A stretch of 64,000 nt of DNA from SIG452 sp045638525. GTDB taxonomy: Bacteria > Bacillota > Clostridia > UMGS1840. Within the stretch, counting starts at the first letter, position 1. Every line of letters begins with the position of its first letter. The stretch is from the NCBI GenBank assembly GCA_045638525.1, contig JAZUBQ010000023.1, positions 62,001 through 126,000 on the forward strand. Direction: 5' to 3'. The notes beneath the pieces were generated by a model that saw nothing but the letters and a program-made list of their open reading frames with translations, ran no database searches and was not told where the DNA came from. Both the position numbers and the translations under genes were made by a program. Positions 42,185 through 50,232 of this stretch are shown piece by piece.

Positions 42185-43906
42185 ATGAATGCACACGAAA
42201 CTTATCAAAAATGGTTGAATTATTCCGAATTGGAAAGTTCCTTAAAAGAAGAACTTCTGGCAATTTCTGACAATGAAACAGAAATTCTGGAACGCTTTTC
42301 CACCAAACTGGAATTTGGAACCGGCGGTCTTCGCGGAATTATCCGCGCAGGAACCAACGGTATGAACGTATACACCGTTCGTCAGGCAACTCAGGGCTTA
42401 GCCAATCTGATTGTGAAAAACGGACAGGCAGCGATGGAAAGCGGTGTTGCCATTGCGTATGATTCCCGTCATTTTTCCGATGTGTTTGCCAAAGAAGCAG
42501 CAAGTGTGTTGGCGGCAAACGGCGTGAAGGTATATATTTTCCCGTCGCTTCGTCCCACTCCGATGTTGTCATTTGCAATTCGTGAAATGAAAACCACTGC
42601 CGGAATTGTGATTACTGCATCACATAACCCTGCAAAATACAATGGATATAAAGCCTATTGGTCTGACGGCGGACAGCTTCCTCCCGAAGAAGCTGATGTG
42701 GTATATCAGGAAATGCAGCAGGTAGATATTTTTGCCGATGTAAAGAGTGTTTCCTTTGAAGAAGGATTGGCAAGCGGCATTATCGAATGGATGCCTTCCT
42801 CTGTGGATGAAGCTTACTATCAGGCTGTTATGAATTTATCAGTCAATCCCGATGCCTTAAACGGCACCGATTTAAAAGTGGTATATACCCCCTTCCACGG
42901 CTCCGGCAATATTCCGGTGAGAGAAGTGCTGGGTCGTATGGGGCTTAAGAATCTGACCGTAGTAAAAGAGCAGGAATTGCCTGACGGAGCATTCCCCACT
43001 GTGAAATCTCCCAATCCGGAAGAATCCGAAGGATTTACATTGGCAAGAGAATATGCCAACCGGGAAGATGCTGATATCATCATCGGAACCGACCCGGATT
43101 CTGACCGTGTGGGACTGTTGTTAAAAACCGCACCCGGTGAATACGAAATTTTAAACGGAAACCAGATTGGTGTTCTGATTGTCAATTATATTTTAGAAGG
43201 CTTGAAAGCAAAAAATGCGTTGCCCGAAAACGGTGCTGTGATTAAAACCATCGTAACCACCAATATGATTTACGAATTCCAAAAAGATTATCCCATTGAT
43301 GTTATCAATGTGTATACCGGCTTTAAATTCATTGGTGAACAGATTAAAATTTTTGAAGAAACCGGCAAAAACACCTATCTGTTTGGTTTTGAAGAAAGCT
43401 ACGGCTTCTTATCCGGCACTCATGCAAGAGATAAAGATGCAGTGAATGCCTGTCTGTTACTTTGTGAAGCGGCAGCTTTCTATCGTAAAATGGGCAAAAC
43501 CTTAAAAGATGTTCAAACAGAGTTATACGAAAGATACGGCTACTATAAAGAAGGTTTGGTTTCCATCACCCATGAAGGTATGGCAGGTATTGAAAAAATC
43601 AAGGGTATGATGGCAAATCTTCGTGCCAATATTCCCACCGACTTTGCAGGAGTAAAAACTGTTCTTGCTAATGACTACAGCATTGGTGAAACCAAAAACC
43701 TTGCCACCGGTGAAGTCAGTGTTTTATCCTTCCCGCCCTCTAATGTGTTAAGCTATCAGTTAGAAGACGGTACCCTTCTTTCCTTCCGTCCCTCCGGTAC
43801 TGAACCCAAAATTAAGTCTTATATTATGACAAAGGGTAAAACCGAAGGGGAAGCATTGGAAAATCGTGAAAAATATGATAAAGCAATTCGTGATTTATTA
43901 AAATAA
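42185..43906 (+). CDS. Alpha-phosphohexomutase (phosphoglucomutase/phosphomannomutase, PgcA type)
   Basis: 573 residues, the length of Bacillus PgcA. The phosphoserine loop is TASHNPAKYNGYK (Ser146), the metal loop DPDSDR, the sugar-binding loop GFEESYG and the phosphate-binding C-terminal loop FRPSGTEPKIK. It interconverts glucose-1- and -6-phosphate (and mannose phosphates), feeding cell-wall and glycolipid precursors. Nothing odd in the sequence. The gene ends the 37.5-43.9 kb run and a strong terminator follows. Confidence 0.95.
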   Translation: MNAHETYQKWLNYSELESSLKEELLAISDNETEILERFSTKLEFGTGGLRGIIRAGTNGMNVYTVRQATQGLANLIVKNGQAAMESGVAIAYDSRHFSDVFAKEAASVLAANGVKVYIFPSLRPTPMLSFAIREMKTTAGIVITASHNPAKYNGYKAYWSDGGQLPPEEADVVYQEMQQVDIFADVKSVSFEEGLASGIIEWMPSSVDEAYYQAVMNLSVNPDALNGTDLKVVYTPFHGSGNIPVREVLGRMGLKNLTVVKEQELPDGAFPTVKSPNPEESEGFTLAREYANREDADIIIGTDPDSDRVGLLLKTAPGEYEILNGNQIGVLIVNYILEGLKAKNALPENGAVIKTIVTTNMIYEFQKDYPIDVINVYTGFKFIGEQIKIFEETGKNTYLFGFEESYGFLSGTHARDKDAVNACLLLCEAAAFYRKMGKTLKDVQTELYERYGYYKEGLVSITHEGMAGIEKIKGMMANLRANIPTDFAGVKTVLANDYSIGETKNLATGEVSVLSFPPSNVLSYQLEDGTLLSFRPSGTEPKIKSYIMTKGKTEGEALENREKYDKAIRDLLK

Positions 43907-43910
43907 TAAC

Positions 43911-43953
43911 AAAAAAGAATTGCAGCAAAAATATTTTGCTGCAAGTCTTTTTT
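43911..43953. terminator. Bidirectional terminator after the phosphohexomutase
   Basis: TTGCAGCAAAA (43920-43930) pairs with TTTTGCTGCAA (43934-43944) and outer A and T runs extend the helix. It serves the converging rhodanese operon too. Confidence 0.9.
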
Positions 43954-43965
43954 GTTGAGGCGATT

Positions 43966-44376
43966 CTATTTAGTGATTTCGTATTCCCAATCAAGAATTC
44001 CGCCAAATTCTTTTACATTGGTGTAGCCAAGTTTTGCAAGACTTTCGGATGCGATTTTACTTCGTCTGCCCGAGCGGCAATACACTAAAATCAGCTTGTC
44101 TTTTTCGGGAAGAATTTCTTCGGCAGTTCCCTCAATTTCGGTATAGGGGATTAAGATGGCATCCGGGATATGCCCCTCGTCAAATTCTTCTTGTTCCCGC
44201 ACATCTAAAATCACATAATCTGATTGGGTATCCATTATGGTTTTGGCATCTTTTTGTGTAATTTGTTCATACATAATTGTTTCTCCTTTGGATTTTGGTT
44301 GTGTGGTAACAGTATTTCCGCAAGCGGTAAGAATGATACAGATAAAAATACCTGCAATATAGAATAACTTTTTCAT
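43966..44376 (-). CDS. Rhodanese-domain lipoprotein
   Basis: 136 residues. The signal peptide ends in the lipobox LTAC (Cys20), so it should be anchored in the outer leaflet. The rhodanese domain (about 40-132) has VILDVREQEEFDEGHIPDA and the active-site loop CRSGRRS; the Cys can carry a persulfide. An internal ATG before the domain could give a cytoplasmic form. It is the third gene of a minus-strand unit after a PAS protein (9 bp gap) and a desulfoferrodoxin-fused regulator, so a sulfur or oxidative-stress role is likely. Confidence 0.85.
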   Translation of the reverse strand: MKKLFYIAGIFICIILTACGNTVTTQPKSKGETIMYEQITQKDAKTIMDTQSDYVILDVREQEEFDEGHIPDAILIPYTEIEGTAEEILPEKDKLILVYCRSGRRSKIASESLAKLGYTNVKEFGGILDWEYEITK

Positions 44377-44385
44377 AACATCACC

Positions 44386-44742
44386 TTAAAATTCATAGGG
44401 AGATTTTCTTTCCCGATTTCGGCACTCGTGTTTTTCATAGTAGCCGATCAGTATTCCATCCTCATCACGAAGCGCCACCATGTACACATCTTTGTTGTGT
44501 TTTTCGTTGTGATATAAATAGACGATGTTGTTTTCTTTATTTTCATAAAACCACGAAAGTACCAGATCAATTTTTTGATTGGCATCTTTTGGATGACAGT
44601 CTTTGATACTTTGTCCCGTTAAATCGTTATGGTAGCTTCTGATGGCAGCAGGATTCATATAAACGATGATATCAGCCGTATCACAAACAACAACAGGGGC
44701 TGTGTCCTGCTCGAGAATACTTTTGAATAATTTGTGTAACAT
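44386..44742 (-). CDS. Single PAS-domain protein
   Basis: 118 residues with one PAS domain: FKSILEQDTAPVVVCDTADIIVYMNPAAIRSYH, then the DLTGQSIKDCHP core and DEDGILIGYYEKHECRNR at the end. There is no output domain, so it probably binds a small ligand or a partner protein; several His/Cys residues (CHP, KHEC) could hold a haem or metal, though no standard motif is present. GGGAGA before the ATG. It lies between the HTH-desulfoferrodoxin regulator (18 bp upstream) and the rhodanese lipoprotein. Confidence 0.75.
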   Translation of the reverse strand: MLHKLFKSILEQDTAPVVVCDTADIIVYMNPAAIRSYHNDLTGQSIKDCHPKDANQKIDLVLSWFYENKENNIVYLYHNEKHNKDVYMVALRDEDGILIGYYEKHECRNRERKSPYEF

Positions 44743-44760
44743 TTTATTTCTCCCTGTCAG

Positions 44761-45345
44761 TTATTTTTTTATCTGAAACAAGCCGTGTTCGCTGCAATAA
44801 TAATAATAGGAACCGCCGCGCATCACGGGAAACCGAAGCTCACCTGCCTGTTCGGGATAGAGTTTTACGGTAAGTACCCGATCAAAGCGGACATAGGAAA
44901 GAAAGGAAATATAGTGTTCTTTTGTCATCGGATGGGGAAAGGTGATATAATGTTCATCCTCCACCATAGAAAACTGCAATTCGTGGGCAGAATCCGGTGT
45001 TTTTGCCACTAAGGGAGAAAGCTTTCGTCCGCAACATAAAATCTCGGCATTGCCCATATCGGTGATGAGATTTCCGCATTGCTCGCATACATAAAACTTG
45101 GTTTTTTTCACGTTTTTTGCCTCCGTTTTTGCTTGTGGCAGTTCTCCTGCCAACAGTTTTTTCACATCCACTCCGAAAATAAGGGATAGGGAAGATAGTA
45201 AACTGACATCGGGAAATCCTCGTCCCGTTTCCCATTTGGATACGGTTTTTGCACAGATTCCAAGCTGTTTTGCTACCTCTTGTTGCGTCAGTTTCTGTTC
45301 CAGACGAAGTTTTTTAATCAGATTACCGGTCTTTTGTAAATCCAT
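44761..45345 (-). CDS. XRE-family HTH regulator fused to a desulfoferrodoxin-like domain
   Basis: 194 residues. Residues about 8-63 are a Cro/C1-type helix-turn-helix (KLTQQEVAKQLGICAKTVSKWETGRGFPD). Next comes a desulforedoxin-type iron site, FYVCEQCGN...CCG, with Cys87, Cys90, Cys104 and Cys105. The C-terminal part has the spacing of superoxide reductase: His121, His138 (HPM), His144 (EHYI), Cys184 and His187 (YYCSEHG), the four-His one-Cys iron ligands. The Glu-Lys pair before the first His in true enzymes is absent (DSAH). The combination suggests a transcription factor that senses superoxide or iron redox state; this function is inferred. The ATG at 45345 follows GAGAGGTG. Confidence 0.85.
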   Translation of the reverse strand: MDLQKTGNLIKKLRLEQKLTQQEVAKQLGICAKTVSKWETGRGFPDVSLLSSLSLIFGVDVKKLLAGELPQAKTEAKNVKKTKFYVCEQCGNLITDMGNAEILCCGRKLSPLVAKTPDSAHELQFSMVEDEHYITFPHPMTKEHYISFLSYVRFDRVLTVKLYPEQAGELRFPVMRGGSYYYYCSEHGLFQIKK

Positions 45346-45369
45346 AACAACAATCACCTCTCGGAGCTT

Positions 45370-45398
45370 ATTATAGCAAGCTAATTGCAAAAAAACAA
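45370..45398 (-). promoter_or_regulatory. Promoter of the HTH-desulfoferrodoxin operon
   Basis: On the minus strand TTGTTT (45398-45393), 17 bp, TATAAT (45375-45370). Between them lies TTGCAATTAGC, and the region should hold the regulator's own site. Confidence 0.7.
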
Positions 45399-45462
45399 TC
45401 CACGCATCGTTTACTTTGTTATAGTATAGCATGGCTTAACCACGGAATCAATCCATTTTATG

Positions 45463-45498
45463 AAAAAAAGGAACAACACAAAGTGAAGTTCCTTTTTT
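45463..45498. terminator. Terminator downstream of the HisD-like gene
   Basis: 12-bp stem (arm AAAAAAAGGAAC at 45463-45474, GTTCCTTTTTT at 45488-45498), 13-base loop. For the minus-strand transcript of pyrE/hisD it ends in a U run. Confidence 0.85.
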
Positions 45499-45576
45499 AG
45501 TTGATATGTTATGTTATTTTATCCTACATATAAAACGCAGAAATCAGAAACCGAGTAGGCGAAGCCTTTTTCCCGA

Positions 45577-45597
45577 CGACGTACCGAGTGTACGTCG
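45577..45597. repeat. Intergenic palindrome (GTAC-centred family)
   Basis: Perfect 8-bp inverted repeat CGACGTAC/GTACGTCG with a 5-base loop. Similar GTAC-core hairpins occur at 50113-50130 and 62441-62458, always in gaps between transcription units. A smaller AGGC/GCCT hairpin with a T run lies just upstream (about 45556-45572). Confidence 0.5.
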
Positions 45598-45638
45598 AGG
45601 GCGAGGTTCATGATTTTGGCGCCATTTTTCAAGTTTAG

Positions 45639-46934
45639 TTAAAGAGGTCTCTTTCTTACTGCCATAGCGTGAGCCGCAAATCCTTCCAATTCCGCAAAGT
45701 TGCCGGCTTTGTCTTTGACGGAAAGGAATCCTTCTTTGGAAACATAGCCAAACGAAGAACGTTTCATAAAGTCATGTACTCCAACGGAAGAATAGGTTTT
45801 TGCAAAACCGCCGGTGGGTAAGATGGCGTTGGGACCCATTAAGAAGTTACATAAGGTAACGGGAGTCCATTCGCCTAACAGAATTTCGCCTGCATTTTTA
45901 ATTTGGGGAAGCACGTCGAAGGGCTTTTCGCAAAGCACTTCCATATGTTCGGGTGCATACTCGTTGACAAAATCAACCGACTGCTGGAAATTATCGGTAA
46001 TAATCGCACCGCCATAGGTAGATAAGTTGGTGTTGATAAAGTTCTGACGCAGTTCGGGCAGTTCTTTGATATATTCGGTTGCCAAAGCGCAAACTTCATG
46101 CACAAATGCTTCATTGTGGCAGACTAACAGTGCCGCAGAATCGGGACCATGTTCCGCTTCAATCAGCCAGTCTAACGCTGCTTTTTTGGGGTCGGTGGAA
46201 TCATCACACAAAATGATGGATTCACTGGGACCTGCCGGAAGACCGGTGTCAATGTAGTTTGCCAGCACACGTTTTGCCGCAGTTGCAAACGCATTGCCGG
46301 GTCCGATTACTTTTCTGGTTTTCGGGATGGTTTCGGTTCCGAACGCAACTGCCGCAATCGCCTGAATACCGCCCACTTTAAAGATTTCGGTGATTCCAAG
46401 TAATTTTGCCGCAGTTAAAATAGCGTCATCCACTTTTCCTTCCTTGTTGGGAGGAGTTACCACCACGATTTTTTCAACGCCTGCCACTACCGCAGGAACG
46501 CCAAGCATCAACAATACGGAAGGGAAGCTTCCTTTTCCGCCGGGAACATACAAACAAACACTTTCAATGGGAGTGGTTTTTTCGCCTGCTAAGATTCCCT
46601 TATCCACTTCGGTCATCCACATTTCTTCCGGTTTTTGTTTTTCGTGGAAGGTGCGGATGTTGTGATAGGCATAGGTGATAGCTTCTTTTGAGGTTTCATC
46701 AATACGGTTATATGCTTCCTCAATTTCTTGGGGAGTTACTTTCATGGTTTCGGAAGTTAAAGAAATTTTGTCAAACTTTTCGGTATATTTTAATACCGCT
46801 TTGTCACCGTTTTCTTTGACATCCTGAGAAACTTCTCTTGCCACGTCCATATACGCTGTGATGTCAATTTCGGCACGTTTTAAAATGAACTCTTTTTTCT
46901 CTGCACTAAGTTCACTGTATTTATAAATATTCAT
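45639..46934 (-). CDS. Histidinol dehydrogenase-family protein with altered metal ligands
   Basis: 431 residues, full length for HisD, with CLYVPGGKGSFPSVLLML, GPGNAFATAAKR, LPAGPSESIILCDD, YAPEHMEVL and GFAAHAMAVRKR. Key positions differ from E. coli HisD: the zinc-ligand Gln259 of QAEH is Glu here (IEAEHG), the ligand Asp360 is Asn, and His367 of TNHVLP is Ala (PNAILP). The two other ligands (His262, His419) and the catalytic Glu326-His327 pair (PEH) remain. No other his genes are present; it is transcribed with pyrE, 26 bp upstream. It may be a paralogue that oxidises another amino alcohol or hydroxy-alkyl substrate. Confidence 0.85.
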   Translation of the reverse strand: MNIYKYSELSAEKKEFILKRAEIDITAYMDVAREVSQDVKENGDKAVLKYTEKFDKISLTSETMKVTPQEIEEAYNRIDETSKEAITYAYHNIRTFHEKQKPEEMWMTEVDKGILAGEKTTPIESVCLYVPGGKGSFPSVLLMLGVPAVVAGVEKIVVVTPPNKEGKVDDAILTAAKLLGITEIFKVGGIQAIAAVAFGTETIPKTRKVIGPGNAFATAAKRVLANYIDTGLPAGPSESIILCDDSTDPKKAALDWLIEAEHGPDSAALLVCHNEAFVHEVCALATEYIKELPELRQNFINTNLSTYGGAIITDNFQQSVDFVNEYAPEHMEVLCEKPFDVLPQIKNAGEILLGEWTPVTLCNFLMGPNAILPTGGFAKTYSSVGVHDFMKRSSFGYVSKEGFLSVKDKAGNFAELEGFAAHAMAVRKRPL

Positions 46935-46960
46935 CTGGATTCTCCTGAAAAATTAAAAAA

Positions 46961-47545
46961 TTAAACTTTTAAGTTACGGCTGCCGGGTTTTACCAAAGGC
47001 AGTTTTCCTTCCTTACAAATGGGGCAGTTTTCGGGTTCAAAAGATTCCACTGCCATAGACAGAACAGAATAGTAGGGAACGCCGAAATCAATCTGTCCGC
47101 CGGTTCTGTCCACAATGGAACCAACACCGCAAACAATGCCGCCTGCTTCCTGAATCAGTTTGATTACTTCTTTTACGGAACCACCGGTGGTAACAACATC
47201 TTCCACAACCAGAACTTTCTGTCCTTTTTCTACGCCAAAGCTTCTGCGGAAGGTCATTTCTCCGTTTTCTCTTTCAGCAAAAATGTTGGGAACATTCAAA
47301 TGACGGGACACTTCGTAAGACATTAAGATTGCACCGATTGCAGGACCGCAAACGATGTCAGGTTTGTTGTCGCCCAAACGGTCTGCCAGTTCTTTACATA
47401 ACAGTTCGGACAGTTTTGCATCTTTAAAAATTTTCGCACACTGTAAGTATCGGTTGGAATGACGTCCGGAGGTCAGTAAAAAATGACCTTCCAGTAACAC
47501 GCCTGCTTCTTTTAACAGTTCTAATGCTTTTTCGTTGGTAATCAT
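46961..47545 (-). CDS. pyrE: Orotate phosphoribosyltransferase
   Basis: 194 residues. The PRPP-binding loop is VLVVEDVVTTGGSV and the N-terminal KEAGVLLEGHFLLTSGRHSN is typical of PyrE, which couples orotate with PRPP to give OMP. The C terminus ends in a short CPIC segment. No other pyr genes are nearby; it sits upstream of the HisD-like gene in a two-gene unit. An extended -10 promoter (TGATATAAT on the minus strand, about 47603-47611) lies upstream, and AAAGGA precedes the ATG. Confidence 0.94.
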   Translation of the reverse strand: MITNEKALELLKEAGVLLEGHFLLTSGRHSNRYLQCAKIFKDAKLSELLCKELADRLGDNKPDIVCGPAIGAILMSYEVSRHLNVPNIFAERENGEMTFRRSFGVEKGQKVLVVEDVVTTGGSVKEVIKLIQEAGGIVCGVGSIVDRTGGQIDFGVPYYSVLSMAVESFEPENCPICKEGKLPLVKPGSRNLKV

Positions 47546-47602
47546 AGTTTCAAATCCTTTCTCTATCTTACAAAAAATGTTTTACTGCATACAAGTCACA
47601 CC

Positions 47603-47611
47603 ATTATATCA
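47603..47611 (-). promoter_or_regulatory. Extended -10 promoter for pyrE
   Basis: TGATATAAT on the minus strand; the TG dinucleotide compensates for the absence of a well-placed -35 box. Confidence 0.55.
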
Positions 47612-47688
47612 TACTTTTTTTCAAAATGCTATAGTTTTTTTGAATTTTTATAAGATTTTTACATTTTTATAAAAAAAAGATATTTTTC

Positions 47689-47718
47689 TTGATTTTTTGG
47701 GAAAGGGTATAGTATAAT
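47689..47718 (+). promoter_or_regulatory. Promoter of nrdR-mnmA
   Basis: TTGATT (47689-47694), 18 bp, TATAAT (47713-47718), 46 bases before the nrdR start. Confidence 0.7.
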
Positions 47719-47763
47719 GTGGTTAACGAATTAACAGAAGTGAACTATCGGGAGGTGCCGGAT

Positions 47764-48213
47764 ATGAAATGTCCGTACTGCGGATTTTTAGAAAGCAAAG
47801 TAATTGACTCCAGACGTTTGGAGGAAACAGGTTCCATCAAACGCCGTCGGGAGTGTTTGGCGTGTGAAAAACGCTTTTCCACGTACGAAAGAGTGGAATT
47901 GGCACCCTTGGTGGTAATTAAAAAGAACGGCGATCGGGAACAATTTGACCGCCAGAAACTGCTTCGAGGCATTATGCACGCCTGCGAAAAACGACCGGTT
48001 TCCATTGATACTATGGAAAATCTGGTCTCCGAGGTGGAAACCACGCTCAATAATGAGCTGATGCAGGAAGTGGAAAGCGAAAAAATCGGAGAGCTTGTGA
48101 TGGATAAGTTAAAAGAAGTGGACGAGGTTGCCTATGTGCGCTTTGCTTCGGTGTATCGTCAGTTCCGTGACATCAACACCTTTATGGAAGAATTGCAAAA
48201 GCTGTTAAAATAG
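47764..48213 (+). CDS. nrdR: Transcriptional repressor NrdR
   Basis: 149 residues, full length. The zinc ribbon uses Cys3, Cys6, Cys31 and Cys34; an ATP-cone domain follows (LVVIKKNGDREQFDRQKLLRGIMHACEKRPV). NrdR represses ribonucleotide reductase genes according to bound ATP/dATP. The ATG at 47764 follows CGGGAGGTG; a longer open frame upstream has no family match. mnmA follows 24 bp downstream on the same transcript. Confidence 0.97.
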   Translation: MKCPYCGFLESKVIDSRRLEETGSIKRRRECLACEKRFSTYERVELAPLVVIKKNGDREQFDRQKLLRGIMHACEKRPVSIDTMENLVSEVETTLNNELMQEVESEKIGELVMDKLKEVDEVAYVRFASVYRQFRDINTFMEELQKLLK

Positions 48214-48237
48214 TGCTTTGGCGAAAGGAATCAAGTT

Positions 48238-49299
48238 ATGAATCAGAAAAAAGTTGCCGTAGGAATGAGCGGTGGAGTGGATTCCTCGGTGTGCGCCGTG
48301 TTGCTGAAGGAAGCCGGATATCAGGTTTCGGGAGTTACCTTAACACTTCACGCAGAACGGGATGAAAAGGTTTGTGGAACCTCAGACCATGTGGAGGATG
48401 CCAAAAAAGTTGCCGATGCGTTAGGCGTTGATTTTTATTCCTGCGATATGAAAGATGTTTTTAAAAAACAGGTGATGACCCGATTTTCTGAAAGTTATGA
48501 AAAGGCAGAAACTCCGAATCCCTGCATTTTATGCAATCGCTATATCAAATTTGATGCGATGCTCTCTTATGCAAAATCTATCGGAATGGATATGATTGCA
48601 ACTGGTCATTACGCCAATGTGGAACAGGATGAAGCAACCGGGAGATATCTTTTAAAAAAAGCAACCGATATTTCCAAAGACCAGACCTATTTTCTCTACA
48701 CTCTGACGCAAGAGCAACTCTCTCATACTTTGTTTCCTTTGGGGAATCTGGAAAAATCCGAGGTGCGTCAGATTGCCGAGGAACACGGATTCCATAATGC
48801 CAAGAAAAAGGAAAGTCAGGATATTTGCTTTGTGCCGGACGGTGATTATGCCGCCTTCATCCGCCGATATCGGGGAGTTTCTTTCCCGGAAGGTGATTTT
48901 GTGGACAAAAGCGGTAAGGTTTTGGGAAAACACAAAGGGATTATTCACTACACAATCGGACAACGAAAGGGACTTGGGCTTTCTTTCCCTTGTCCGATGT
49001 ATGTCATTCATAAGGATTTAGCCACAAATACGGTGACGTTAGGCACCGTGGAAGAATTGTATCAAACCACTTTTTGTGCTACCGACATCAATTTGATTTC
49101 GGTGGAATCCATTGAAGGGGAACTGCAGGTGTCTGCTAAAATCCGATACAATCAGAAAGAGCAACCTGCCACTGTAAAACAGCTGGATCAACACACCATA
49201 CAAGTTACATTTTCTGAACCTCAAAAAGCCATCACCAAAGGTCAGGCCGTTGTGCTGTATGACGGAGATACCGTGGTGGGTGGCGGCACCATTTTATAA
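48238..49299 (+). CDS. mnmA: tRNA 2-thiouridylase
   Basis: 353 residues. The PP-loop SGGVDSS is near residue 11, the catalytic cysteines are Cys99 (NPCILCN) and Cys197 (QDICFVP), and the C-terminal beta-barrel follows. MnmA thiolates U34 of tRNA-Lys, -Glu and -Gln using sulfur from a cysteine desulfurase. The Firmicutes form often has nifS next to it, but none is here. AAAGGA precedes the start. A secreted hypothetical protein gene begins 24 bp downstream. Confidence 0.96.
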   Translation: MNQKKVAVGMSGGVDSSVCAVLLKEAGYQVSGVTLTLHAERDEKVCGTSDHVEDAKKVADALGVDFYSCDMKDVFKKQVMTRFSESYEKAETPNPCILCNRYIKFDAMLSYAKSIGMDMIATGHYANVEQDEATGRYLLKKATDISKDQTYFLYTLTQEQLSHTLFPLGNLEKSEVRQIAEEHGFHNAKKKESQDICFVPDGDYAAFIRRYRGVSFPEGDFVDKSGKVLGKHKGIIHYTIGQRKGLGLSFPCPMYVIHKDLATNTVTLGTVEELYQTTFCATDINLISVESIEGELQVSAKIRYNQKEQPATVKQLDQHTIQVTFSEPQKAITKGQAVVLYDGDTVVGGGTIL

Positions 49300-49323
49300 A
49301 TCAAACGAAAGGATGAATTTTTT

Positions 49324-49740
49324 ATGAAACCATTTCACAAACTGTTAGCTTTGTTACTGGTTGCATTGACCGTTGTAACCGTAAGTGCGTGGGCATCGGG
49401 GGATGATCCGCTGATTGCTTTAAGCTATTTAAATGACGTTTTTATGCCGAAAGTGGAAAATAAAATTCGTGAGTCAAACAGCTTCACTGTGGTAACGGTT
49501 CCCGGTGGAAAGTTTTTTGTTGCAGGAGAAGGCTGTGAATTTATTTTAAGAAGCGGTTCTGCTTATATTGTGGCTTCCAAAAACGGCGGCATTTGCGATA
49601 CTACCGACGGTAAGGATTTGGCACAGGACACTGTGGCTCCCATCAACCATTTGTTGATTGCTCCCAGAAGTGACGGAAGAGGTTTCTGGGCGGCAAATAC
49701 TGTAACCTTAATGGTAAAAGGTGCATATTCTGTTCAGTAG
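49324..49740 (+). CDS. Secreted protein of unknown function
   Basis: 138 residues with a signal peptide (about 1-24, KLLALLLVALTVVTVSAWA). The mature part is beta-rich with alternating hydrophobic and Gly residues (TVVTVPGGKFFVAGEGCEFILRSGSAYIVA), and two Cys (in GEGCEF and GGICDT) could form a disulfide. No family recognised. It may share the mnmA transcript, as a new promoter was not seen in the 24-bp gap. Confidence 0.75.
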   Translation: MKPFHKLLALLLVALTVVTVSAWASGDDPLIALSYLNDVFMPKVENKIRESNSFTVVTVPGGKFFVAGEGCEFILRSGSAYIVASKNGGICDTTDGKDLAQDTVAPINHLLIAPRSDGRGFWAANTVTLMVKGAYSVQ

Positions 49741-49782
49741 CTAAAAAATTTTTCATAAAATCAAAAAAATTCAAAAAACCAC

Positions 49783-49811
49783 TTGTAAAAATCATCAGCA
49801 GGTGATACAAT
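49783..49811 (+). promoter_or_regulatory. Promoter of 6S RNA
   Basis: TTGTAA (49783-49788), 17 bp, TACAAT (49806-49811), start expected near 49818. Confidence 0.75.
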
Positions 49812-49817
49812 AATAGT

Positions 49818-50020
49818 GCGTTAAGAAACCAGCCTGCCGTTCACGTCAGCCGGGTATTTATTAGAACCAACACTTTTTATAAGGGAGCCCATCTCCTCTC
49901 GTCAATTGTAGGCCCACCGCCTTTATGGCTGTATGGGGAACGTGCGACTGAGGGTAAGCACCCACCTGCACATGCAGGTTTCTAATATTATCTTTGGGCA
50001 ACGGTTCGGCGGGTTTTTAT
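49818..50020 (+). ncRNA. ssrS: 6S RNA
   Basis: About 200 bases between its own promoter and a T tract. The 5' end CCTGCCG pairs with CGGCGGG at the 3' end (50006-50013), closing the long helix. Internal landmarks TAAGGGAGCCC, GTAGGCCC, ACTGAGGG and CACCCACCTGC appear in the order found in 6S RNAs, which form an imperfect double helix with an open bubble that mimics promoter DNA and holds sigma-70 RNA polymerase in stationary phase. The closing stem plus T run serves as terminator. It lies between the mnmA unit and the leu operon. End points are estimated. Confidence 0.85.
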
Positions 50021-50053
50021 ATTTTTTTACGGCTTGATAAAAGAACATAGAAC

Positions 50054-50091
50054 GCAAAAAAACATAGAATTCTGATTCGAATGTTTTTTGC
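50054..50091. terminator. A/T-rich hairpin between 6S RNA and the leu leader
   Basis: GC-A7-CAT (50054-50065) faces ATG-T6-GC (50081-50091) with a 15-base loop; one A is bulged. It probably backs up termination of the 6S RNA. Confidence 0.5.
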
Positions 50092-50112
50092 TGTGAAGCC
50101 GTTGAGCCTCTC

Positions 50113-50130
50113 GGCGTACTTTTGTACGCC
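50113..50130. repeat. Intergenic palindrome (GTAC-centred family)
   Basis: Perfect 7-bp inverted repeat GGCGTAC/GTACGCC with a TTTT loop. It recurs at 62441-62458 with loop CTTT; the 13-base string GGCTTGATAAAAG precedes both copies (50031-50043 and 62401-62413). Confidence 0.55.
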
Positions 50131-50167
50131 TTACAACTTCTGAGGTTACCTTTTTTTTAAAAATCCC

Positions 50168-50196
50168 TTGACAAATGCAGATTCCTGTGCTATTAT
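50168..50196 (+). promoter_or_regulatory. Promoter of the leu operon
   Basis: TTGACA (50168-50173), 17 bp, TATTAT (50191-50196). The RNA should start near 50203, leaving a leader of about 225 bases before leuA. Confidence 0.88.
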
Positions 50197-50232
50197 GGTA
50201 CAAAATCTGTTAGGAAACGGAGTTCATCGATT

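Noticed and set aside
49818..50020. T-box or riboswitch for the leu operon
   Set aside because: The RNA ends in its own terminator before the leu promoter and has 6S landmarks; no T-box sequence (AGGGTGGNACCGCG-like) is present.
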